Shown: piece after piece, positions 38,948-48,328 of the stretch | How positions within the stretch are numbered: the first letter of the stretch is position 1 | Layout: the number at the start of each line of letters is the position of its first letter | Source of the DNA: Nocardia abscessus NBRC 100374 | GTDB taxonomy: Bacteria > Actinomycetota > Actinomycetes > Mycobacteriales > Mycobacteriaceae | Assembly (NCBI RefSeq): GCF_000308455.1 | Contig: NZ_BAFP01000268.1 | Span: forward strand, 1-60,431 | DNA: 60,431 nucleotides | Reading direction: 5' to 3' | Made by a program: the position numbers and the translations under genes | Notes under the pieces: generated by a model | The model's input: only the letters and a program-made list of their open reading frames with translations | What the model was told of the DNA's origin: nothing | Database searches by the model: none

Positions 38948-39532
38948 ATGGCTCTGCCAACCACTACCAAAATCGGCGCGGGCACCTACGACACCGTCAC
39001 TGGCGGAATCCTCGTCGCCCCGATCGGCACCACCGTGCCTACCACCGCTGCCGCGACTCCCAACGTGGCGTTCAAGCCTCTCGGATATGTCTCCGAAGAC
39101 GGCCTCGAACCGCAGGGTGAGCGGACTGTCAACGCGATCCGCGACTGGAACGCCGACATCATCGCCCAGCTGCAGACTGAGCACTCCGTGCGGTTCTCGC
39201 TGACCCTCTACGCAGCGTGGGACTCCGACGTCCTTACTCAGGTGTTCGGCGCGGACAACGTCACCGTCACCGCGGCGACGGCGTCGACCGGCACGCTGAT
39301 CACGGTCGAGGAGACCGGATCGGTGCTGCCGCACCGGGCGTGGATCTTCGACATGGCCCACGACCTTCGCAAGCTGCGCATCGTGCTGCCCAACGCGAAG
39401 ATCACCGAGGTCACCGAGCGTCCGTACGTGGCCGGTGAACTTGCCGGTTTCGCGATCACCGTCGAGGCGTTCAAGGACTCCACCGGCGTCAAGGCCTACC
39501 GCTACTACGACGACGGCGTGTTCAGCGCCTAA
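38948..39532 (+). CDS. Major tail protein
   Basis: A 194-residue tail tube protein. ALPTTTKIGAGTYDTVTGGI, then FKPLGYVSEDGLEPQGERTV and FAITVEAFKDSTG, fit actinophage tube proteins of the gpV group. A clear ribosome-binding site (AGGGAGAC) precedes ATG 38948. A strong hairpin lies just after the stop. Confidence 0.88.
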   Translation: MALPTTTKIGAGTYDTVTGGILVAPIGTTVPTTAAATPNVAFKPLGYVSEDGLEPQGERTVNAIRDWNADIIAQLQTEHSVRFSLTLYAAWDSDVLTQVFGADNVTVTAATASTGTLITVEETGSVLPHRAWIFDMAHDLRKLRIVLPNAKITEVTERPYVAGELAGFAITVEAFKDSTGVKAYRYYDDGVFSA

Positions 39533-39538
39533 CCAGAC

Positions 39539-39590
39539 CCCCAGTGATGGCGGGTCCACCTATGCGCAGGCCCGCCCGCCATCGCTGGGG
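39539..39590 (+). terminator. Strong hairpin after the major tail gene
   Basis: Sixteen paired bases with one wobble: CCCCAGTGATGGCGGG (39539-39554) and CCCGCCATCGCTGGGG (39575-39590), loop of 20 bases, no T-run. It sits between the tube gene and the chaperone genes, so it probably stabilises the abundant upstream message or reduces read-through. Confidence 0.6.
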
Positions 39591-39637
39591 CCTCACCCCA
39601 ACGTGCCTGCGCTCCGACATGAAAGAGGTCTGCGCAC

Positions 39638-39949
39638 ATGCCCACTGCACGCAGTAAGGCGCTCACCAACGGCAAGGATCAGAAGCCCAAGCGGGTCAAA
39701 GACCCCTACGTCACCGAGATCAACGGCGTCAAGGTGGAGCTGCCGTCGCTCACCTTCCTGACCTACCGCGAAACGTTCGAGCTGGCCGGCCTCAGCGAGG
39801 CGGAGTACATGAACGAACTGTGGCGGCGGCACCTCAGCGAGGAAGCCTATGAGGCGGTGATGGACGCCGACCCCGATGTGGTCGACGACATGATCCTGGC
39901 CTGGCGCGCACACTCGGGGGTCTCGCTGGGGGAATCCAAAGCCTCGTAA
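39638..39949 (+). CDS. Tail assembly chaperone (gpG-like)
   Basis: A 103-residue protein translated without frameshift. KRVKDPYVTEINGVKVELPS and FLTYRETFELAGLSEAEYMN suit the short tail chaperone of siphoviruses, which loads on the tape measure protein. The stop TAA at 39949 lies just past the slippery sequence. Confidence 0.85.
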   Translation: MPTARSKALTNGKDQKPKRVKDPYVTEINGVKVELPSLTFLTYRETFELAGLSEAEYMNELWRRHLSEEAYEAVMDADPDVVDDMILAWRAHSGVSLGESKAS

Positions 39950-40320
39950 TTCTGATCGAGGCATACCCGACAGCGATCGAATCCGATCTGATCGACCGCG
40001 GGCTGCACCTGCGTGACCTCGGCACCAAACGGCTGTCCTGGGGTGAGCTGCGGTCGATCCTCGCTTGGCTGAAACCCGACGCGGCCCTATCGAGGGCGTT
40101 CCGCGGTGATGACTGGCCGTGGGGGCTGCAGGAGATGCTGCTCGCCTCCGCGGTCGACTACTTGGCCTTGCTGTTCTGGTCGAAAACCAAGGCTGCGCAG
40201 CACAACCGCGGCCAGCCGAAGCAGATCCAGCGGCCCGGCATCGCGAAGCCCGAACGCATCGGCACGGCGATGTCCATCGATGACATGAACGATTTCCTCA
40301 GATGGGAGGTGTCTGCGTGA
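39638..40320 (+). CDS. Tail assembly chaperone, -1 frameshift product (gpGT-like)
   Basis: The longer chaperone. A slippery GGGGGAA (39928-39934) is read CTG-GGG-GAA in frame; a -1 slip continues as LVILIEAYPTAIESDLIDRG and ends at 40320. The -1 frame is open and shows a typical GT domain (SWGELRSILAWLKPD, GLQEMLLASAVDYLALLFW). It fuses about 97 residues of the G part to 130 residues of the T part. This frameshift is a conserved feature of long-tailed phages and has been shown in lambda. Confidence 0.85.
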
Positions 40321-43300
40321 CCGCTCCCGGCGAGGCCTTCGAACTCGGCGTCGGCTACCTGTCGATCCTGGGCGAAACCCAGAAGCTGGCACGCTCGGTG
40401 TATGGGGCGATGCGCGACGCCCAACGGTATGTGGACGCGCATCCGCTCAAGATCAAGGCCGACGTCGACGTCTCCCATATCGGGGCCATCCGCATCCCCG
40501 TCATCGCCGATACCGGACCGTTCGACGGCGAAGTGCGGGACGCGGTCCGGGACGCGCAGCGATACGCCCAGCGCAACCCGATCAGCATCCGCGCGAACAT
40601 CGACGTAGCCCATGTCAGCAACGTCAGCGTGGATGTCATCCCTGACTTCAGCGACTTCGGCGACCGCATGTCGGTGGGGCTGGCGCTGGCGCAGGCCGGC
40701 AACAACTGGCAGGTCACCGTCGGGGTCGATGTCGACAGCGCCGCAGCGATCGCCCACATGGCTGCGCTACACGCCCAACTGCAGGCGATGGCCACCCCGA
40801 TTACCCAGAACGTCGATGTGGACGTCGACCGAGATGGGATCTCGCGGGTGGCGTCGCTCGGCACATCCCTGGGCGGGCTCGCCACCGTCGCCGGTGGCGC
40901 GTCGGCTGTCGCAGCAGGCATCGCGGCGATCGGCGGCGCGGCTGGTGCGGCGCTGGGCGCGGTCGGGGCGCTCGGCGCTGGACTTGCCGCGCTCGGACCG
41001 GCGGCCGCCGCGGGAATCTCCACTGCGGCGGTCGGACTGCAGGGCGTGGGCGAGGCGTTCAAGGCGTTGTCCGCGGAAGGCAGTTCCGCGGGTGCGGATG
41101 CTCAGGCGCAGGCGAAAGCCATCGCCGCGGCGAACGAACAGCTCGAGTCCGCGCTCGACGGTGTGGAAAACGCGCAGCGCAACCTCGCCGACGCGCAGAA
41201 GGACTCCCGCGACGCCACCAGAGACATCGCTCAGGCGTACAAGGACGCCGCCAACGAGCTCGAGGACTATCAGCTCAAGCTCGAAGATGCGTCGCTGTCG
41301 GAGGCCGAGGCCGCTCTCGCACTCAGGGAGGCGCGCGACGAGTTCGCCAAGGCGCTTCCGAAGGACCGCGAGAAGGCCCTCCTGCGCCTGCAGCGCGCGG
41401 AGTTCAGGTATCGGCAGGCGCAGGAGAAGAACCGCGACACCCAAGAGGAAGCCAACGACGCCTTCGCGAAGGGTGTCGACGGCAGCGACAAGGTAGTCGC
41501 CGCGAAAGATCGCGCCGCACAAGCGGAGCAGCGGGTAGCGGACGCACTGAAGGCTGTCGAGAAGGCCAACGACCAGGTAGCCAAGGCGCAGCAGGCAGTA
41601 ACTGACGCTACGAACAAGACGACCGCGGCGCAGAACAAGGCCGCCGAAGCGTTAGCGAAGCTCTCCCCGAACGCGCGGGAGTTCGTGCTCGCGACACGCG
41701 ACCTCATCCCGATGTGGCGTGACCTGAAGAACGCCACCCAGGACGCACTGTTCGACGATGCAGCCGAGGGCATCACCCGCCTGGCGACCGCCGCCCTGCC
41801 CACCCTGAAAGCGGGCATGGTCGACGTCGCAGCCTCGATGAACGGGTTGACGAAGCAGTTCGCCGAATTCTGGGCCGCTCCACAGAACCTCGAAGGGGTT
41901 CGAGCAGTGTTCGCGGGCACCGCCGACTTCATCGACGGCATGGGCCCGGGGTTGCAGCAGGCCACGCAGGGCTTCCTGTCCCTGGGGCAGGCTATGGAGC
42001 CGGTCGCCAATCAGGTTGGCGCTCAGTTCGCGAACATGCTCGGCCAGATCGGGGAAAGCTTCACCGACGCTTTCAACTCCGGTGCGCTGACCGAACTGAT
42101 CGGCAACTTCGGCAACATCCTGCAGGGCCTCGGTGAGGGCTTGAACCCGCTGATCGACGGGCTCATCGAGATGGGCAATATTGTTGGCCCGACGCTGGGA
42201 CCGCTGTTCAAGACTCTCGGGGAATCGATCGGCGCTATTGCACCGTCGCTCGGTGGTCTCGGTGCGACGTTCGCCGAGACACTGACGGCACTGTTGCCGG
42301 ATATCACGAAGCTTGTCGACGTCTTCGCCGCAGGCCTCGAGCCGGTTCTACCGGTGATCGGGGACCTACTGCGGTCGCTGTCCACGGCCATGCTGCCGCT
42401 CGTCGAGCCATTGAGCGAGGTCGCGCAGATCGTCGGGGATGTACTGTCCCAAGCGATTACGGCGCTTGCTCCGTCGATCGGGCCACTCGGTGAGGCGTTC
42501 GCGTCTCTGGTGGAAGCGGTGGCGCCGATTCTTCCCACGATCGCGGAGGTCGTGTCCGGCCTGATTCAGGCACTCGCGCCCGCGCTGACGACGATTTTCG
42601 ATGCCCTCGGCCCAGTCATCGACCAGTGGGCGGACTTGATGCTGCCGGTGTTCAAGGACCTGCAACCGGTCCTCGCGGATGTGGCGCTGGCGATCGGAAC
42701 CGCGATCGCCGACGCGCTCAACGACATCGCGCCGTACATCCCGGACATCGCACGCAGCTTCACCGACCTGTTTACCGCGCTGGTGCCGCTGCTTCCGCAG
42801 TTGGTGGACCTCGGCGTGAAGCTGCTCCCGCCGATCATGGACGTAATTGTGGCGATCCTGCCGCAAGTGCTCGACCTGATCGACGCGTTCACCTGGCTAG
42901 CGAACAACGTCATCGTGCCGATCCTGATCCCCGCGATCAAGGGGCTGTCGCAGTACCTCACCGACCAGTTCAACGCGGCCAGTGATGTCGTGCGCACCGC
43001 CAGGGACGTCATAGGACTCGCCATCCAAGGCATGTCCGCCTACTTCACTGATCTCGGCAAAACCGTAAAGACCGTGTGGGACGGGATCGTCCGCGAGATC
43101 GCCGAAGGCGTGAAGTCGGTCGGACAGATACTGCAGCTGGCGGGGAACTCTCCGGTCCCGTTCCCTGGCCGCGACAAGGCGCGCGAGTACGGTGAGTCGC
43201 TGATCGGCTGGGCCAACGCCCATATGGCCACAGGTGGCCTGCTGCGTGGCCCGGGAAGTGGCACCAGCGATTCGATGCTGATCGCCGCATCGACCGGTGA

Positions 43301-44504
43301 GTACATCGTCAACGCGAAGTCCACGGCGGCGAATCTGCCGCTGCTGGAGGCCATCAACGCCGGATGGGTGCCGCCGGCGCAGTTCCTGCACAACCTTGTG
43401 CCGGGATTCGCCGAGGGCGGAATGGTTCCGGGCAAGAAGTTCGCACAGTCCATGGACCCGGCCAAGTACCTCATGGGCGGTTTCTCCCGGACGGCGATCG
43501 ACTGCTCCGGTCTCGTCGCGGCCGTGGTCAACGAAGCGCTCGGTCTCGACCCCTTCTCCGGTCGCATGTCCACGGTCAACGAGGGCGCTTGGCTGGCGGC
43601 CAAGGGAGCGAAACCCGGCCTCGGCCCGGCCGGGAGCATCAACATCGGCTGGTTCGACCGCGGAGGCGGGGCGAACGGCCACACCGCGCTCACCCTCGGC
43701 GACGGAACGAACGTCGAGTCCCGCGGCGGTGACGGCGTCGTTGTCGGCGCGGACGCTGCGGGTGCCAAGCACCGGATGTTCGACAAGCACATGCACATCC
43801 CCGCGGAACTGCTGCGCGGCGGCGACCTCGGCGGACCCGCCACGGGCGGGGGTGCCACGAAGGGTGGCAGGCCCGGCAAGCTCGGCGGCGGCACTGGCGG
43901 TAGCGGCGGGACCGGCGGCTCCGGTGGAGCGGGTTCGGGCGCGGGCGCACCAAGCGGCACCGATGGCACTGCGGGCGCTACTGATGTCAACGTCGTGAAC
44001 TGGCCACCACAGCTGCTCGGCGGCCCCGCGACCACGGGACTCCCTGGAGTCGCCGGCGAGCCGCTTCCGGACGGGACGCTGTCGCAAACCGCCTTCGGGC
44101 CGGGCGCCCCCACGTCCACATCCCCGGCGGTGACTCCCAACGCGGGGGCCGACAGCACGCACCCGCTGTCGAACCTGCCGATCCCAGGGGCGGCCGACCT
44201 GTTCAACGGTCCGGCTCCCTGGTATCTCGCGGCTACTCCGGAGCAGGCGCTCGCCAACCTCGGCAGTCAAGCGGCGGGCCTCGCAACGAAGACCGGCTCC
44301 GACTTCGTGGGCCTGCTGCAGAACAACTGGCGGGAGATGCTCGACACCGGCCTGGCGGTTGCGGGCATGGGCGCGGGTGGGGGCGGTGCGCCGATGACGG
44401 TGAACAACTACGGCATGGACCCCATCAGCGCCGCAGCTGCGGTCGAGCGGGTCCATCGGCGGCGGACTCTCGCCAACCAGCGTGGAGGAGGTTTCGGCCG
44501 GTGA
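40317..44504 (+). CDS. Tape measure protein with NlpC/P60-like hydrolase domain
   Basis: A 1395-residue tail-length ruler and the largest protein of the window. GTG 40317 overlaps the chaperone stop. It has a hydrophobic Ala/Gly-rich stretch at about 190-240, a long coiled coil (about 265-460) and many LPxxxPxIxP-type repeats (570-880). At about 1030-1160 is a peptidoglycan hydrolase-like domain with D1062-C1063-S-G and H1122 in GHTALTL, the Cys/His pair of NlpC/P60 enzymes, probably used to cross the cell wall. A Gly/Ser linker follows. The C-terminus begins MTVNNYGMDPISAAAAVER and is shared with the small protein at 27552. Confidence 0.93.
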   Translation: MTAPGEAFELGVGYLSILGETQKLARSVYGAMRDAQRYVDAHPLKIKADVDVSHIGAIRIPVIADTGPFDGEVRDAVRDAQRYAQRNPISIRANIDVAHVSNVSVDVIPDFSDFGDRMSVGLALAQAGNNWQVTVGVDVDSAAAIAHMAALHAQLQAMATPITQNVDVDVDRDGISRVASLGTSLGGLATVAGGASAVAAGIAAIGGAAGAALGAVGALGAGLAALGPAAAAGISTAAVGLQGVGEAFKALSAEGSSAGADAQAQAKAIAAANEQLESALDGVENAQRNLADAQKDSRDATRDIAQAYKDAANELEDYQLKLEDASLSEAEAALALREARDEFAKALPKDREKALLRLQRAEFRYRQAQEKNRDTQEEANDAFAKGVDGSDKVVAAKDRAAQAEQRVADALKAVEKANDQVAKAQQAVTDATNKTTAAQNKAAEALAKLSPNAREFVLATRDLIPMWRDLKNATQDALFDDAAEGITRLATAALPTLKAGMVDVAASMNGLTKQFAEFWAAPQNLEGVRAVFAGTADFIDGMGPGLQQATQGFLSLGQAMEPVANQVGAQFANMLGQIGESFTDAFNSGALTELIGNFGNILQGLGEGLNPLIDGLIEMGNIVGPTLGPLFKTLGESIGAIAPSLGGLGATFAETLTALLPDITKLVDVFAAGLEPVLPVIGDLLRSLSTAMLPLVEPLSEVAQIVGDVLSQAITALAPSIGPLGEAFASLVEAVAPILPTIAEVVSGLIQALAPALTTIFDALGPVIDQWADLMLPVFKDLQPVLADVALAIGTAIADALNDIAPYIPDIARSFTDLFTALVPLLPQLVDLGVKLLPPIMDVIVAILPQVLDLIDAFTWLANNVIVPILIPAIKGLSQYLTDQFNAASDVVRTARDVIGLAIQGMSAYFTDLGKTVKTVWDGIVREIAEGVKSVGQILQLAGNSPVPFPGRDKAREYGESLIGWANAHMATGGLLRGPGSGTSDSMLIAASTGEYIVNAKSTAANLPLLEAINAGWVPPAQFLHNLVPGFAEGGMVPGKKFAQSMDPAKYLMGGFSRTAIDCSGLVAAVVNEALGLDPFSGRMSTVNEGAWLAAKGAKPGLGPAGSINIGWFDRGGGANGHTALTLGDGTNVESRGGDGVVVGADAAGAKHRMFDKHMHIPAELLRGGDLGGPATGGGATKGGRPGKLGGGTGGSGGTGGSGGAGSGAGAPSGTDGTAGATDVNVVNWPPQLLGGPATTGLPGVAGEPLPDGTLSQTAFGPGAPTSTSPAVTPNAGADSTHPLSNLPIPGAADLFNGPAPWYLAATPEQALANLGSQAAGLATKTGSDFVGLLQNNWREMLDTGLAVAGMGAGGGGAPMTVNNYGMDPISAAAAVERVHRRRTLANQRGGGFGR

Positions 44505-44710
44505 CTCGTGAAGAATTCGCCGCCACGCTCGGGCTGGACGGGCAGCTCGCCGCGGACGCCTACGAGGTGTTCCGTGACGAGCTGCGCACACCGCGGAAGA
44601 CGCTCGCCGCTCGGTGCGCCGATCTCGCCGAGGGACTGCGCCGGCTCGATCTCACCGAAGAGATCGTGTACGACGCCGTGCAAGCCCTGGCGAGGGAGCG
44701 CCGCCGGTGA
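44501..44710 (+). CDS. Small helical protein after the tape measure gene
   Basis: A 69-residue protein starting at GTG 44501 in a GTGA overlap. It is mostly helical (LDGQLAADAYEVFRDELRTP, EEIVYDAVQALARERRR). It may be a small tail-tip chaperone. Not recognised. Confidence 0.6.
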   Translation: MTREEFAATLGLDGQLAADAYEVFRDELRTPRKTLAARCADLAEGLRRLDLTEEIVYDAVQALARERRR

Positions 44711-45606
44711 CCCCGCTGACCGACACCCGCACGAAGATCGTGTGGGTCGACGTCAACGGCCGCGCCTGGCATCTCGCCGGGCCGGGCCGGGGCGCTGAGG
44801 GCGTCATCATGATGGGCGACCCGAAGGGGTGGACGTTCCCGCCGCACACTCTGCTGTTCGATGAGGGCGCCAGGCAGGACGGGGCGACATTCCGCCGCGC
44901 GGTGGTGTCGAAGCGGGAGATGGACTTCAACGTCTCTATCGGCAATCACGTCGGGCTGCGGATCGTCGACATGCGGCACTGGCAGCAGGTCCACGATCTG
45001 TGGTGGCGTGGCTGGTCTCGCAACCAGCCCGGTCATTGGTGCGTGTGGACCAAAGGCAAGGGCTGGCGCAAGACGCCCCTGTATCTGGGTGACGCCCCCG
45101 AGCCCACGAACGGGCTCGACGCGGCGCTGAATCGCAACGAGGTCTACACCACCTCCGCGGTGGGGTTCGACCCCTTCTGGTCCTCGCTGGAGCGAGAAGT
45201 GTCCTGGATCAACAGCTCCGGGAGCAACCAGGGCGTACTGAAGCAGCGCAACGACGCGTCCGAGCCGGCATGGGCGCGCTACACCTGCAAGGGCCCCGGC
45301 CGGTACTCGATCCAGGACTACGACCCCGATGCGGACCCAGAGGGGGAGGTGCGGATGCTGCGCTGCCCCCTGCTCGCAGAGGGCGAGACATTACAGATCG
45401 ACCTCCATCCCCGCAACAGGACCGCGCGGGTATACAACACCTCCGGTGTGTACCTGCGCAACGTCTGGGCGCAGATGGCGGGCCGCCGCATCCTCAACCC
45501 GATCCCCGCGTGGGGGAGCACGGAGATCGCGGTGACTGTCGAGGACGGCGACCTCGCGAGCGAAGTCGTCGGCACGCTGGTGCCGAAGAACGCGAGGCCA
45601 CTGTGA
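44707..45606 (+). CDS. Distal tail / minor tail protein
   Basis: A 299-residue protein starting at GTG 44707. KIVWVDVNGRAWHLAGPGRG near the start and TRRAVVSKREMDFNV-like (FRRAVVSKREMDFNVSIGNH) strands resemble the Dit-type proteins that begin the tail tip after the tape measure gene. The C-terminal half (VRMLRCPLLAEGETLQIDLH) is a second beta domain. Confidence 0.8.
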   Translation: MTPLTDTRTKIVWVDVNGRAWHLAGPGRGAEGVIMMGDPKGWTFPPHTLLFDEGARQDGATFRRAVVSKREMDFNVSIGNHVGLRIVDMRHWQQVHDLWWRGWSRNQPGHWCVWTKGKGWRKTPLYLGDAPEPTNGLDAALNRNEVYTTSAVGFDPFWSSLEREVSWINSSGSNQGVLKQRNDASEPAWARYTCKGPGRYSIQDYDPDADPEGEVRMLRCPLLAEGETLQIDLHPRNRTARVYNTSGVYLRNVWAQMAGRRILNPIPAWGSTEIAVTVEDGDLASEVVGTLVPKNARPL

Positions 45607-47246
45607 CCGCGCCTCCATGGGATGGGCACACCGAGGTCCGGCGCATGGATGCTCTGAGGAAAGCGGAGCAGGACGCGTGGCGGGATCAGCGGGCGGTGGT
45701 CCGCTACTACGACAAATGGATGTCGGAGGTAGGCGAGGAAGGCCGCTACCTCAATCTGACGTTCTCCCACATCAAGAACGGTGCGGGCGGGCTGCGGATG
45801 ACCTGCCCGCCGGACATGGTGCATTGGGATCACTTCTTCCGCAACCCCGACGGCGAGGACGCGACCATCCCGATCACGGTCGAGACGGCCGGGCAGAGGT
45901 GGGACGGGTTCGTCACCCGGGCAGCGGAAGTGGTGGACGACCGCGGCAACAAGACCATCGAGATCGAAGCCATCCACTGCTGGAACCACATCGCCACCAC
46001 CGTCTGCTGGGCATCCCCATTCGCCCCCCTGCTGGCGCAGTGGCCGCGGCACTGGTTCATGTTCGGTGGCGTTCGCACCATCATCCATCTCACGCTGATC
46101 GCGAACTACCTTCGCCGTCAGGCGTTCTGGTCCGCGGATCAGTGGAACGGCGCACCGGACTGGGCGGAGGTCGGGTCCATCGCGTGGCCGATCGCGGTGG
46201 GCGGCATCAATGTCCTCACCGACACCTCCCCGTTCGCCGCGGTATCGGTCAGATTCGAGCACGCCGACCAGGTGTTCCTGCCGCTGCTGCAAGACAACGG
46301 CGTCTGCCTCACTGCGCAATTCTTCCTGCCGGACATGGACGATGAGCAGCCGGACCCGGAGTGGTTCTACCTGGACCGGCCCACCGTCTACGTCACCACG
46401 GTCGACAAGTCCAACGTCGTCGGCGCCACCGGAACCCTGTTGGACGGCATCACCAGGTTCTTCGAGGACTTCTTCGACGACGGCGTAACCCCCATCCGGT
46501 ACCCGGACTATTCCACCGGCGGGGATTACGAGCAGGCGTACGCCAACACCCCGCTCGGCAATCGTCGCTACTTCCCCTGGATCTGGTACTACGAAGGCGA
46601 ATACAGCGGGCTCGGTGCCAGTGACATCAGCGTCCACAAGCCCCTCGCCACCCACGTGCTCGTCGGTGGTCGCTCGCCCGGCTGGGTGAACGCGAGCATC
46701 AGCTTTGCCATCAAGAACGCGCTGGCCTGGCTGGGTCTACTGATCGGCCTGCCCGGTCTCGACGCCCTGTACATGGGGCAGTTGGACGACGTGTTCCTCG
46801 CGTTCGCGGAATACGCAGACCAGGGCCGTATTCAGCGCGCGGGTCCGTTCGCCTTCCAGGAGCACTTCGTCACGGGTAGTGACAAGGCTTTCACCATCGA
46901 CGGCCTGATGGCTGGCAAGCATGGCCTGCATCAGACCCGCGGCTACACCAGCCACAAGGTCACCGTCCACGACAACGCCCCGTACATCCTCGGGCCGAAC
47001 GCGGACTTCTGGATCGGCGATCAGATCGGTTTCAAGCTGGGCGATTTGATCTTCGTCGACTACGTCACCGAAGCCAGCTACACCGACGACCGGACTACAC
47101 CCGGCCGGTGGGAGATCACCATCGGCGACGGCGCCGACGAAGAGGACTCCGTCACGAAGGCGTGGTCGCGGCTGAGCCAGACCGCTGGCGCGATCAAGCA
47201 GATCTTCATGGATGTGGGCGCCGATCTTGATCTTCTGATCTTTTGA
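45603..47246 (+). CDS. Tail hub / minor tail protein (Gp37-like)
   Basis: A 547-residue protein starting at GTG 45603. It has AVVRYYDKWMSEVGEEGRYL and FSHIKNGAGGLRMTCPPDMV near the start, then DGFVTRAAEVVDDRGNKTIE. This pattern matches the Siphovirus Gp37-like (ReqiPepy6-type) tail hub. At the end, HKVTVHDNAPYILGPNADFW and then FKLGDLIFVDYV. It forms the tip ring with the distal tail protein. Confidence 0.85.
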   Translation: MTAPPWDGHTEVRRMDALRKAEQDAWRDQRAVVRYYDKWMSEVGEEGRYLNLTFSHIKNGAGGLRMTCPPDMVHWDHFFRNPDGEDATIPITVETAGQRWDGFVTRAAEVVDDRGNKTIEIEAIHCWNHIATTVCWASPFAPLLAQWPRHWFMFGGVRTIIHLTLIANYLRRQAFWSADQWNGAPDWAEVGSIAWPIAVGGINVLTDTSPFAAVSVRFEHADQVFLPLLQDNGVCLTAQFFLPDMDDEQPDPEWFYLDRPTVYVTTVDKSNVVGATGTLLDGITRFFEDFFDDGVTPIRYPDYSTGGDYEQAYANTPLGNRRYFPWIWYYEGEYSGLGASDISVHKPLATHVLVGGRSPGWVNASISFAIKNALAWLGLLIGLPGLDALYMGQLDDVFLAFAEYADQGRIQRAGPFAFQEHFVTGSDKAFTIDGLMAGKHGLHQTRGYTSHKVTVHDNAPYILGPNADFWIGDQIGFKLGDLIFVDYVTEASYTDDRTTPGRWEITIGDGADEEDSVTKAWSRLSQTAGAIKQIFMDVGADLDLLIF

Positions 47247-47278
47247 TTCGCTAACGACTTTCGGAGGAGGTGTAGCCG

Positions 47279-48328
47279 TTGACCGACGTCAGCTTCCCGG
47301 CCCGAGTGACCATCACCGAAGAGGAAGACCTCGACGGGCTGCCCGTTATCACGGCGGACGTCACGCTCACACCGACCGCTGCGGCGTTGCTGCTGCCGGA
47401 AGGCCCCGAAGGCGACCAGGGTATCCCTGGTGAGCCGCAATCCCCGTTCATCAAGGTCGGCGAGATCGCCAACGTCGGCGCGCGGCCCGGCGGGCTGACG
47501 GCTACCGATCGCGGCAAATGGTGGCACCGCCTGGATGACGATTCGATGGACTTCTGGGACGGCGACTCCTGGGTGAACCCTGGCGCGGGCTCGGTGGGCC
47601 CGCAAGGTCCCGTTGCTCCAGCGAATACCCTGACCGCGCTGGATGTGGTCGCGGACGAGACGATCACCATCCCGGCGGTCGAGATCAAGCCGGTCAACTC
47701 CTCGACGCAGACGATCCAGCTCACCGTTCCGGCGGGGGACCGCGGCGCGACCGGCGCACCGGGCTCCAGCGGAACGATCACCACCTCACCGGACTACGAC
47801 TCCACCCAGGGTCCGGTGAAGCGCAGCATGTTCGCCTACAAGCGGACCACTGGCCGATTCGCCCCGACCCCGCCCCCATGCGGGTACGGGCCGTGGCATT
47901 GGGCAGATACCGCTTTCGCCGCGGATGCTTCCGGCGCGGTGTCCGCGTACAAGGTACTCACCGCGTCGATGCCTGCGCTGCCGTTCGCGTGGCGCCCGCA
48001 GGTGTTCGGCGCGATCCAGCTGTACAACGACAACAGCGGCCAGTGCCATGCGTTCGTGTTCCCGCGGTTGTGGAACGAAACCGGAGTAGCGCTGGGTATC
48101 GGCGCCAACCCCTGGCAGACGTTCTGGGACATGGTCGAGATCACTGAGCACTACGGCAACCCCAACAGTGTGGGGATGAGCCCAAGTTCCGACTATGCGG
48201 TGGTCCCGGCGAATAGCGCCAGCCAGATCGTGGTGATGGTGGAACGCCAGGGGTCCACCACCGGAACGATCGGATACAGGCAGGCAGGAGCCGCTTTGAC
48301 CGTGTACGCGATGCCGGTGAGCCTCTGA
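47279..48328 (+). CDS. Collagen-like tail fibre protein 1
   Basis: A 349-residue protein starting at TTG 47279 behind GGAGGAGG. Short GxY repeats (PEGPEGDQGIPGEPQ, then VGPQGPVAPAN and GDRGATGAPG) alternate with beta segments. The C-terminal domain (PFAWRPQVFGAI and VTVYAMPVSL-like end) is shared with the two genes that follow. Likely part of the receptor-binding tip. Confidence 0.8.
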   Translation: MTDVSFPARVTITEEEDLDGLPVITADVTLTPTAAALLLPEGPEGDQGIPGEPQSPFIKVGEIANVGARPGGLTATDRGKWWHRLDDDSMDFWDGDSWVNPGAGSVGPQGPVAPANTLTALDVVADETITIPAVEIKPVNSSTQTIQLTVPAGDRGATGAPGSSGTITTSPDYDSTQGPVKRSMFAYKRTTGRFAPTPPPCGYGPWHWADTAFAADASGAVSAYKVLTASMPALPFAWRPQVFGAIQLYNDNSGQCHAFVFPRLWNETGVALGIGANPWQTFWDMVEITEHYGNPNSVGMSPSSDYAVVPANSASQIVVMVERQGSTTGTIGYRQAGAALTVYAMPVSL

